Below are positions 28,797 to 38,800 of a stretch of 64,000 nt of DNA, in pieces. This DNA comes from JACKBK01 sp963707275 (lineage in GTDB: Bacteria; Chloroflexota; Anaerolineae; JAAEKA01). The stretch covers positions 253,147-317,146 of the forward strand of contig CAVPPH010000010.1 of NCBI GenBank assembly GCA_963707275.1. The letters are read 5' to 3'. The notes under the pieces are model-generated. The model was not told where the DNA came from, ran no database searches, and worked only from the letters and a program-made list of their open reading frames with translations. Numbering within the stretch: position 1 is the first letter of the stretch; each line of letters opens with the position of its first letter. The position numbers and the translations under genes were made by a program.

Positions 28797-30456
28797 ATGG
28801 ACAATCCGCAACCTGCCGATGCTGACTTGTACTATGCGTTTGCGAATCCGCGCGCGTCGAGGGCCAAAATCGCCGCCATGAGCCAAAAAAGCGCCACGCG
28901 CATGGTGGCGTATCAACGCAACAACAATGTCACGGCCGAGATGCGGGATCTGCCACTGAGCAATGCGATGATCGCCGAGGCCGTCGTGCGCTTTGCCCAA
29001 AGTGAATCCCCCATAGAAGAAAGCCAGTCACCGATAGCGCAGAGACACAGGGAGGAGCCGCCTGGCAAACAGCTGGAAACCGTACAGTTGGCTGCAGTGT
29101 TCGTGGGCGTGGGGTCGGCAGTTTTCGCCTGTCTATGCTGGTTTTTCGCCAGTCTTCCACCGGGCATTACCGATCTTGCGCAGCCGTTTGTGGATGGCGG
29201 CAAGGCCCTCGCTGTGGCTGGGTTATCCGTCGCGTATCTGGTTACCGTATGGCGCCTCATCAAGGGTAGAAGAAAACTCACCGTCGGCCGGGTGGCGGAG
29301 TTGCTCATCGTCGTTGGTGTCCCCATCGTCCTGTTGTGGCTGGCCCTTGCCCTCACCGGAACGCCCAGCAACGGAACCGAGTTCAGGTTGCAACGCCTGA
29401 TCGGCCGAGGCGACCTGGCCTCCGCGAACTCTGAGCGGCTATCACCTGAAGGGAATCGCCTTGTCAGGTCGCGATCTGCATGGCACCGACCTTAGCGGGG
29501 CTGACCTGAGCGGGGCCAACCTGAGCAACGCCGATCTGAGTAACGCCAATCTGAGCGACGCCGACTTGAGCGGGGCTAATCTGGACTGGGCCGACCTGAG
29601 GGGAGCTAACCTGAAGGGGGCCGACGTGAGGGGAGCCAAAGTAGGCTTTGCCGTCTTGAGCGGAGCCACGGTAGATGACACTACCAAGATTGATGATAAA
29701 TGGCGATTGGTTTGGGAGATCGCAACAAAGGGAGGAAGAGAGCGGAACCTTGCCGGGACCGACTTGAGTGGGGCTAACCTACAGGGGGCGGATCTGAGCA
29801 TGGCCAACCTCAGTGGGGCCGATCTTAGAAACATCAAATTGCACCGGGCGGACCTGAGTTCGGCTAACCTAATGGAGGCCGATTTGAGTGGAGCCAGTCT
29901 AGACAATGCCGATCTTAGCGGAGCCAATCTTAGTGGAACCATACTGAACCAGGCTTACCTCAACGATGCCAACCTGAGCGGGGCTGACCTGACCAGGGCC
30001 GACCTGAGCGAGGCCAACTTGTTCGGGACCGACCTGCGCGGGGCTGACCTGAGCGGGGCCGACGTAAGCAAGATCTATCTGAGCGGGGCCAAGTTAGATG
30101 ACAGTACCAGGATTGCTGACAAATGGCGATTGGTTTGGGAGATCGCAACAGGGAAAGGAAGAGAGCGGAACCTTGCGGAAGCCGATTTGAGTTGGGCCGA
30201 CCTAAGAGGGGCCGATTTGAGTCTTGCCATCTTGAGCAAGGCCAATCTTAGCAACACCGATGTGAGGGGAGCCGACCTGAGCGGAGCCGACCTGAGCGGA
30301 GCCAACCTCCGCGGAGCCAACCTAAGCATGACCGACCTGCGCGGGGCCAACCTGCGTGGGGCAGACCTGACTGGGGCGGTCTACTTCATCAACGCAATCC
30401 AGTCAGGGACCGACCTGACCGGCACAATCATGCCCGACGGCACGGTGCACGAGTGA
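28797..30456 (+). CDS. membrane-anchored pentapeptide-repeat protein (one frameshift)
   Basis: About 553 residues when a frame change near 29440 is bridged (ANSERLS in one frame, YHLKGIALSGRDLHG in the next). The N-terminal 90 residues are soluble and unrecognised. Then come three membrane helices (AAVFVGVGSAVFACLCWFFA, ALAVAGLSVAYLVTVW, LLIVVGVPIVLLWLALAL). From 29461 on lies a right-handed quadrilateral beta-helix of A(D/N)LxG repeats. The helix is interrupted twice by the same 30-residue insert (ending DDKWRLVWEIAT and ADKWRLVWEIAT, then GRERNLA). Start ATG follows a strong GGAGGAAAG site. Function unknown. Confidence 0.85.
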
Positions 30457-30572
30457 AGCAAGACGGGTGCCGGCTGTTTGACAACGGCTGATCTGGCATT
30501 CGCGTGCCGTTGATGGTTGGTGGACAGTTGTTCGAAACGGTTTGGTGTTACACCGGGATAAGGAGACAGACC

Positions 30573-32122
30573 ATGCAGACCAGATACGTTATTGCGGTCC
30601 TGGCGCTGTTGGCGCTGGTGGTCCCAGCATCGCCCGCACACGCCGGCGGCGTCGTCACCGTCTGCGACGAAGCGCACCTGCTGGCCGCGCTGGCCGGCGG
30701 CGGTACGGTGACCTTCGCGTGCAGCGGCACGATCACCCTGACAGCCGAGATCGTGATCTCGGCCGACACGACCATCGACGGCACTGGACAGGATGTCACC
30801 ATCAGCGGCAACAATGCGGTGCGAGTGTTCCGGTGAACTCAGCGGTGACGCTTAACCTGAATGAGATTGACCGTCGCCAATGGCAGCAGCGGCTGACAGC
30901 GGTGGCGGCATTTCCAACAACAGCGGCATGGTTACTGTGAGCAACAGCACATTCTCCGGCAACAGCGCCGCCAACGAAGGTGGCGGCGCCATCTTTCAAC
31001 GAACGGCACGCTGACCGTGAGCAACAGCACCTTCTCTGACAATAATCGTCGCCGGTACCCTGGTGGGCTCGCGGCGGCGGCGTCATCTCCAACGGCGGCG
31101 GACGGTGACTCGTCAACAACAGCACCTTCTCCGGAAACAACGCTGCCAACTACGGTGGCGGGATCTACAGCTACAACCACGGCACGCTGACCGTGAGCAA
31201 CAGCGCATTCTTCAGCAATACTGCCACTAGCGGCAACGGCGGCGGTATCGCTAACTGGGAAAGCACGCTGATCGTGAGCGACAGCATCTTCTCCGACAAT
31301 AGCGCCGACGGCCACGGCGGCGGCATCGACAGCTACGGCACGCTGACTGTGACCAACAGCATCTTCTCCGGCAATAGCGCTACTTACGGCGGCGGCATCT
31401 TCGACAGCGGCACGGCGGAAGTGAGCAACAGCACCTTCTCCGGCAATAGCGCCGCCTCTGCGGCGGTGGCATCGGCAGCATTTCTTTAGCAGTACGCTGA
31501 CCGTGAGCAACAGCACCTTCTCCGGCAATAGCGCCTTCTTACGGGGGCGGCATCTACAACGGCAATACGGCGCGGTGACCGTGAGCAACAGCACCTTCTC
31601 CGGCAATAGCGCCACCTACGGCGGCGGTGGCGGCATTTACCACGTGGCAGTACAAGCGACGGTTCCACGCTGAAAAACACGATCGTCGCCAACAGCCTGA
31701 CAGGAGGCAACTGCTCCGGCGCCATCACCGATGGCGGCGGGAACCTCAGCTATCCCGATACGACCTGTCCCGGCATCAACGGCGATCCGTTACTCGGTCC
31801 GTTGCAGGACAACGGCGGCCCCACCTGAGACGATGGCGCTTGGGCCTGGGCAGCGCGGCCATCGATGCGGGGAACGACGCCATCTGCGCGGCGGAGCCCG
31901 GTCAACGGCCTCGATCAGCGCGGCGTCACTCGTCCGCAAGGGGCACACTGTGACATTGGCGCGGTGGAGCAGGTCCTGGATCCAACAGCCGTCAGTCTCG
32001 ATGCGTTCGGCGCAGGAAGCGTACCCGGCGCGATCCCGCCCATCCTCGTCTTTGGCCTGCTGGTGCTTGCGTTGCTGGTTTTCGGCGCCTCCCGCCGTGG
32101 TCGTCAAACGCACTGGAAATGA
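30573..32122 (+). CDS. secreted beta-helix (PMP-repeat) surface protein (many frameshifts)
   Basis: About 515 residues. A Sec signal (YVIAVLALLALVVPASPAHA) precedes GGVVTVCDEAHLLAALAGGG and the strand TIDGTGQDVTIS. Many degenerate copies of SNSTFSGNSA and GGGI follow, as in polymorphic outer-membrane/right-handed beta-helix proteins. The tail GVTRPQGAHCDIGAVE is followed by a membrane helix (ILVFGLLVLALLVFGA) and a basic end, which would hold the protein at the surface. At least five frame changes lie between 30830 and 31850. Start ATG 30573 after AAGGAGACAG. Confidence 0.75.
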
Positions 32123-32157
32123 CGCTTGCAGCCACTTGCAGGAAAGGAGACAGATCA

Positions 32158-32378
32158 TGCATTCCAAGCATTTCGTTGCGATTCTTGTCTTGCTGGCGCT
32201 TCTGCTACCTACATCGCCCGCGAACGCCGGAGGCGTCGTCACCGTCTGCGACGAAGCGCATCTGCTGCCGGCGCACGTACGGCTCGCGACCCAAGAGCTG
32301 TGTCACCGCTGCTTCAAGCCAGATGGTGAATACGGTACGCAATCATCTGCTCCAGATCTGCGTAGCCATCTTCGATGA
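32158..32378 (+). pseudogene. truncated duplicate of the beta-helix protein N-terminus
   Basis: The ribosome site (AAGGAGACAGATC), the signal peptide (FVAILVLLALLLPTSPANA) and the next block GGVVTVCDEAHLL repeat the start of the preceding gene closely. Similarity stops abruptly at the Leu-Leu codons near 32266. The rest of the frame (PAHVRLATQELCHRC onward) is unrelated and looks like the reverse strand of other sequence. This is a duplication cut off by a rearrangement; a short secreted peptide could still be made. Confidence 0.65.
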
Positions 32379-32436
32379 TATGCTCCAAGGCTTGCCGTCC
32401 ATTGACAGTACGTCGATCCGGTAGTAAACCGCCCAT
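32314..32436 (-). CDS. possible 40-residue small protein or gene fragment
   Basis: ATG at 32436, with AAAGGAGACC about 11 bases upstream, opens a 40-codon frame (MGGLLPDRRTVNGRQALEHI, then an acidic helix and YRIHHLA). Residue composition looks protein-like, unlike the opposite strand. I do not recognise it. It may be the 3' remnant of a gene brought in at the truncation point of the beta-helix duplicate. Confidence 0.3.
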   Translation of the reverse strand: MGGLLPDRRTVNGRQALEHIIEDGYADLEQMIAYRIHHLA

Positions 32437-32594
32437 GGCGGGGCGGTCTCCTTTCGGGTTCCTGGTTTTGCACCCTCACCCTACTCGGTTTCCGCCTCGC
32501 TGACAATTTCAACCGAAATGTATACACTACCGAGGAAGCGTATGAGTTTGTGACGCCTGACGAATCGTAACCCGGCGGGGTGGTTCGCTGGACT

Positions 32595-32639
32595 GAATAC
32601 GCGGTGGAGCCTGGGTTGGACAGGCTCCACCGCGTATTC
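32595..32639. terminator. 19-bp perfect hairpin upstream of mutS2
   Basis: Arms 32595-32613 (GAATACGCGGTGGAGCCTG) and 32621-32639 are exact complements with a 7-base loop. It lies in the non-coding stretch between the truncated duplicate and mutS2. It is either a terminator or another dispersed palindrome. Confidence 0.55.
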
Positions 32640-32763
32640 GATTTCGCGGGTCTCGAACGCCAGCACAAGAATCCGGTTGCAGACGCTCGATTTCAAACAA
32701 ACGTCAGCGTCGGCTGGCTGGTAGTTGCGGTTCCAGGCGGGCTGATGATATACTCAGCGCCGT

Positions 32764-35333
32764 ATGAACGCGAAATCACTCCACACCCTCGAATTCGACA
32801 AGATTCTGCAACGGCTGGCTGAACGCACCAGCTTTTCTGCGGGCGCGCGAGCTTGCACGTGACACCCTGCCGACCGACGATCTGACGCTGGCGCAGCACT
32901 GGCTGGGCGAGACCGCGGAGGCGCGTCGATTGTTGAGCGAACACAGCGACGTTCACCTGGGCGGCGTGTTCGATGTGCGCGTCTACCTGCCGCAGGCTGA
33001 GCGCGGCGCGGTGTTATTACCCAACGAACTGCTGGAGATTCGCAGCACGTTGCAGCGCGCCCGTACACTGCGCAACATTTTGGTGCGCGTCGAAGGCCGC
33101 TATCCCGTGATGGCCGACATCGCCTACCGCATCGAGCCGGTGCTGCATGTCGCGGACCAGATCGGCCAGGTGCTCAACGACCGCGGCGAAGTGATGGACA
33201 GTGCGAGTCCCAAGCTGGCCCGCCTGCGCTCTGAGATCAAAGTGGTGCAGAGCCGGTTGATGGACCGGTTGAGCCGCGTCATCAACTCGCCCGACACAGC
33301 GCAATATCTCCAGGAACCGATTGTCACCCAACGGCAGGGGCGCTACGTCGTCCCGCTAAAGGCGGAATTCAAGGGCCGCATCCGCGGGCTGATCCACGAC
33401 CAGTCCTCCAGCGGCGCGACGCTTTTCATCGAGCCGTTCGGCGCGGTCGAGTTGAACAACGAGTGGCGCAAGCTGCAAATGGACGAGGAAGAGGAAGTGC
33501 GCCGGCTGCTGGCTGAACTGAGCGACCTGGTGGCTGACGAGGCGCCCTATATCCGCCAGACCGTCGAGGCGCTGGCGATACTGGATCTGATTTTCGCCCG
33601 CGCCCGCTACGCTGACGACCTGCGCGCGACCGAGCCGGAGTTGGTGGAGTGGAAGAAGCAGGCAGGGAAAGAGGGGAAGAAGGGAAAGGAAGGAAACCAG
33701 GGAAAGAAGGGAACTGAGGCAAAGCTGGAAGCGACGCATAGCCGCGTGCCTGTGGCAACAGATGTCACCCTCTCACCCCCTCTCCCTCTCTCCCCCTCTC
33801 CGCAACACCCCGGCTCCACCATCGATCTCAAGCAGGCTCGCCATCCGTTGCTGAACCCGGAGACGGTGGTGCCTATCGACGTCTATCTGGAGGACAGCTA
33901 TTTCGTGTTGCTGGTGACCGGTCCCAACACCGGCGGCAAGACGGTGACGCTCAAGACGGTCGGCTTGCTGGCGCTGATGGCGCAGGCGGGCATGCACATC
34001 CCGGCTGGCGATGGGTCGCAGCTCTCCTGCTTCGAGGGCATCTACGCTGATATCGGCGACGAGCAGAGCATCGAGCAGAGCCTTTCGACCTTCTCCAGCC
34101 ACATGACCAACATCATCAACATCCTGGAGGAGGCTGATGATCGCAGTCTGCTGCTGCTGGACGAGTTGGGCGCGGGCACAGATCCCGAGGAAGGGTCGGC
34201 GCTGGCGCGTGCGTTGCTGGATCACCTGGTGCGGCGGCGCATCACCACCATGGCGACCACACATTACTCGGAGTTGAAGATCTACGCGCATGGCACGCCC
34301 GGCGTTCGCAACGCAAGCGTCGAATTCGACGTCGAAACCCTGGCGCCGACCTACGATCTGAGTATCGGTCTGCCGGGCCGCTCCAACGCGCTGGCCATTG
34401 CGACGCGGTTGGGGCTGCCGCGCGATATCATCGACGCGGCCCAGTCGCTGGTGCGCCCCGAGTTCGCTGGAAGCCGACGAGCTACTTCAAGAGATCAAGG
34501 ACACGCGCACGCGGCTGCAAGAGGAGCGGGCAGCCGCCGAGAAGCTGCGACTCAAGTCAGCCGACCACGAGAAGGCGCTGAAGCAGCAGCTCGACAGCAT
34601 CGAGCAGACCCGCCGCGATCTGGTCAACGAGGCGCGCGAGCAGGCGCAGGCCGAACTGGACGACCTGGCCGACGAGTTGCAGCGGGTGCGCAAACAGCTT
34701 GCCGGGCTGGTAGCGTCCAGCGACACGCGCGAGGAGCAGCGCCAGATTTTGCACGAGGCGCAGCAGGTCATCGAGGCGCGTCGCGAAGCCAGCGAGCCGC
34801 TGCCGCAGCCGCAGAAGCCGGCCGCGCCGCCGGCTGCCACGCCGATTCGTGTCGGCGATACCGTCTGGGTGCCCAGCCTGCAAAGCTCCGCCCAGATCGT
34901 GGCGCTCAATCCGCAGGAGAAGGAAGCGGAGCTACAACTCGGCGTGTATCGCATGCGGCTGCCGCTCAGCCGGGTAGAGCGGCGCGATGTGGGCGATGCG
35001 CTGCCGGTGGGCATGGAGCGGCCTGGGCGGCTGCCGGTGGCGGACCCATCGCCGCGCATGTCGGCGCCGATGCCGCAGGTCGGGTTAGAACTCGATATTC
35101 GTGGCGCGACGGTGGAGGAAATGCTGCCGCGGCTGGAGAAGTATCTCGACGACGCCTACCTTGGCATGATGCCCTGGGTGCGCGTTATTCACGGCAAGGG
35201 AACCGGCGCGCTGCGGACCGGCGTACGCAACGAACTGCGCAAGCATCCACTGGTCAAGAACTTCCGCGAGGGCGAGCCGGGCGAAGGCGGCGATGGTGTG
35301 ACGGTCGTGTATCTGGTCGGTCAGGCGGAGTAA
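32764..35333 (+). CDS. mutS2: endonuclease MutS2 (two frameshifts)
   Basis: MutS-family ATPase with Smr nuclease domain, linked to recombination control and ribosome rescue. About 855 residues. The N-terminus (LHTLEFDKILQRLAERTSFS) is joined across one extra base near 32850 to the core. The ATPase has Walker A VTGPNTGGKTVTLKT near 33920 and LLLLDELGAGTDPEEGSALA as Walker B. A second extra base near 34469 precedes the coiled coil (LEADELLQEIKDTRTRL). The Smr domain has LDIRGATVEEML and VIHGKGTGALR. An in-frame low-complexity insert of about 50 residues (33655-33810) lies before the ATPase domain and is unlike other MutS2. Confidence 0.95.
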
Positions 35334-35355
35334 TTTGCAAGCTGGCCTGTGAATC

Positions 35356-35403
35356 AGGACTGCGCTGAGTGCCTCCCCCCATGCACCCAACGCAGTCCTT
35401 TTT
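35356..35403 (+). terminator. rho-independent terminator after mutS2
   Basis: AGGACTGCG (35356-35364) pairs with CGCAGTCCT (35391-35399), with further partial pairing inside. The stem is followed by a run of five T at 35399-35403. Confidence 0.85.
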
Positions 35404-35587
35404 GATCCGGGTTGGCGAGGTCGCCAGACCCCTAACGCACCAAGGCGGCCATTACCCCTTTACGCAGCCTAGTATCGCCTTCTTGCCCAAGTGATTCCCC
35501 CTCGGCAAAGTGGCGGCCGCCGCTGATGCAAATTAAACAAGTGCTCCGCAGAAGCGTCTCCCTAGCATATGCAGGGAAGATCGGCAT

Positions 35588-35616
35588 TTGGCATTATCAC
35601 CACGCAATTGCATAAT
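35588..35616 (+). promoter_or_regulatory. sigma-70-type promoter candidate for the BTAD-STAND gene
   Basis: TTGGCA (35588-35593), exactly 17 bases, CATAAT (35611-35616): one mismatch from consensus in each box. It is about 250 bases before the ATG at 35868. The 530-base gap between mutS2 and that gene shows no other recognisable element apart from the mutS2 terminator, and its AT content rises around this site. Confidence 0.5.
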
Positions 35617-35867
35617 ACCTTTGGCAGGACATGCACGATTGTGGGCCGTAGCAGCCAAATGTCTGTTGGAAGCTCCACTGTTTGTGCTTCCAAGCCGACG
35701 GTGACACTCGCCTAGCAACCGGATCACTGCCACCATACCACGAACTTGCAACGAAAGTGCAACGAATCGGGGTAGTTCTCGGGACAATCTGCCCGAATCC
35801 TGAAATTCCTGTCTTTCCTTCAATCGGGCGCGAGCCCATGCCTTCTTGCCCGCGGGATCATGAGCCT

Positions 35868-38800
35868 ATGACGCGTCTCAGATTACAGTTGTTTGGCGCT
35901 TTTCAGACCCATCTCGACGACCTGCCGTTGACGAGCTTTCGCTCAGACAAGAGCCGCGCCTTGCTGGCGTACCTGGCCGTCGAGTCAGATCGCGTCCACC
36001 GGCGTGAGTCGCTGGCCAGCCTGTTCTGGGGCGACTTCAACGACCGGTCGGCTCGTCGCAGCCTCAGCTCGGCGCTCGCCAACCTGCGTACCATTCTTGC
36101 GCCGTTGAATTTGAGTGACGACCAGGCTTCAGTGCTGACGACCAACTGGCACGAGGCATTCTTCACAGCCGACCGCGGGACGACGTTCGTCGATGTTCTC
36201 GAGTTTGATCGGCTGCTGGCTCTCTCGTCGGCCCACCCGCACCGGTCGATTACCCACTGCTCCGCGTGCATCGAACGTCTTTCCACGGCTGTCGAATTGT
36301 ATCGCGGCCCGTTTCTCGCCGGCCTGTCGCTGGCGGACGCGCCGGCGTTCGATGACTGGCAAACGCTACGGGCGCAGCGTTGCGAGCAGCAGGCGCTGGC
36401 CACGCTGGACACCCTCACTCACTATCATATTGCCAAGGGAGACCTGCCGGCGGCCGAACGCTACGCCCGCCAACAGATTGGGATCGACAGTTTGCGGGAG
36501 GCTGCGCACCGACAACTGATGACTGTGCTGGCGGCTGCGGGGCAACGTCCGGCTGCACTGGCGCAGTACGAAAGCTGCCGCCAGACGTTGCGCACCGAAC
36601 TGGGCGTCGAACCGGGCGAGGAGACGAAGGCGCTCTACGAGGAAATATTGGCCGGTGGGCTGAACCGCCAGGTCGCCATGGCAGCCAGTGCGCTGGAGAA
36701 CCCATATAAGGGCCTCAAAGCATTTGTGGCCGGCGATGCCGCCGACTACTACGGCCGCGAGGTCATGACTTCGTATCTGGTCAACGTCGTGAGCCGCAGC
36801 GCGGCCGTGGGAGTGGTGGGGCCGTCTGGCAGCGGCAAGACATCGCTGATCCATGCCGGCCTGCTCCATCAGCTTGCTCAGGAGGCGCGCCAGGACTTCT
36901 CTGGCGGCGGTAGCGACACGAAACCACCCTGGTTGATCTGCCAGGTGCGGCCCGGTCCGTCTCCCATCCGGTCGCTGGCAGCATCGCTGGCGCAGGCCCT
37001 GTCCACCGACGACCAGAGCAAGCTGGGGCAATCGTTGCACTTCGATGACCTGGCTGAGGACATGCAGGTGGGCCGCGTTTCGCTGCGCAGCCTCTTGGAG
37101 CAGGCGCTGCCTGCGGACAGCCGGCGGGTGCTCATCGTCTGCGATCAGTTCGAAGAACTCTTCACGCTGTGCCAGGACGGGGAGGAGCGCTCGGCATTTC
37201 TCGATCTGTTGTCGGCCGATGCCAACTCTGGAAACCCGGCGGGCTGGTTGACGGTGCTGATCACGCTGCGGGCAGACTTCATGGGGCAGCTGCTGTCACA
37301 TCGACCCATGGCCGACGCGCTCCAGGGCAGCACGGTCGTTCTCGGTCCCATGAACCACGACGAGCTGCAATCGGCCATCGTTCAGCCGGCGCGCACGCAG
37401 GATGTTCAGTTTCAGGATGGTCTGGTCGCGCGGCTGCTGGGCGATGTTGGCAACGAGGCCGGCCGGCTGCCGCTGCTGCAATTCTGCCTGACGCAACTCT
37501 GGGATCGCCAGCAGAACCAGCAGCTTACCCACCAGGACTACGACGCGATCGGCGGCGTCGAGGGCGCGCTGACTCGCTACGCCGACGACATCTATGCCAC
37601 GTTCGCGAACGAGGACAAGCAGGCAGCCCGCCGGGTGCTCACCCAGATGGTGCGTCCCGGCGTGGACGCCGAGGATACGCGCCGCCCCGTCACCCGAGAG
37701 CACTTTGACGCCAGAGACTGGGCCACCGTTCAGCGGCTGGCCGACGCCCGTCTGGTAGTTACCGACCGCGATTCGACCGGGCGTGAACTGGCGGAGATCG
37801 TTCACGAAGCGCTGATCCAACGGTGGGGTTTGCTGCGCGGCTGGATCGATACCGATCGGGCGTTCTATCTCTGGCACCAGCGCACCCGTGTAGCTGCGGC
37901 GCAGTGGACTGCGACTGGACACGATCCGGGGGCGCTGCTGCGCGGCGCACCGCTGGCCGAGGCGTTGGATTGGACAGCCAACCGCGCCGGTGATATCGGT
38001 CCTGACGTAGCCGAGTTCGTCGCAGAAAGCCTGTCACAACAGGAGCAAGAGCGAGCCGAGAAAGAGGCGCGCCTGGCGCATGAACTCAAGCAGGCGCAGA
38101 TCATGACGGAGTTGGAGCACCAACGTTTCGAGCTTCAAGCGCGCTCTAACCGCCGTCTGCGCTGGCTGGTCACCGGGCTGGCGGTGGTCACCGTATTGGC
38201 ACTGCTTGGCGGGCTCGCAGCCTGGAACTTGCAACGCGTGGCCGCCGAGCAGAGAGCCGTGGCCGAACAGAAGACGGAGGAGGCGCAGGAATCAGAAGCC
38301 AGGGCTGAGGCAGAGCAGCAGAATGCTGAACAGCAGGCTGAGCGTTCACTGTCGCGCCAGTTGGCCGCCCAGGCCATCAACCTGACCGACACACGGCTGG
38401 ATCTGGCCATGCTGTTGGCCGACGAAGCGCTGAAGCGCAGTTTGCCCGACGACCGGCGCAACCTGATGTTGAACCTGAACGTCAGCCCGCTGGTAGAAAC
38501 CCACCTCTTTGGCCACCAGGCCGCGGTATATGCTTTGGCTGTCAGCAATGACAGCCAAAGCATGGCCTCAGCCTCGGACGATGGCGCCATAAAGTTGTGG
38601 AGTCTGGCAGACGAGCGGGCGATCGCTGACCTGCCAAGCAAACGCGGCGAGAGCATCAGTGCTTTGACTTTCAGCCCTGACGACAAGGTGCTGGCATCTG
38701 GTGACCTCGCAGGGGTGATCTATCTCTGGGACGCGATATCGGGCGAGCTATTGGGCGAACTGACGGGTCACACGGAGTCGATCAATAACCTGATGTTCAG

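Noticed and set aside
29442..30350. Leu/Arg/Ser-rich repeats on the minus strand of the pentapeptide gene
   Set aside because: Purely the antisense reading of the A(D/N)LxG repeats.
35533..35823. Short minus-strand frames in the gap before the STAND gene
   Set aside because: No ribosome site, no recognisable motif, and the interval contains a better-supported forward promoter.
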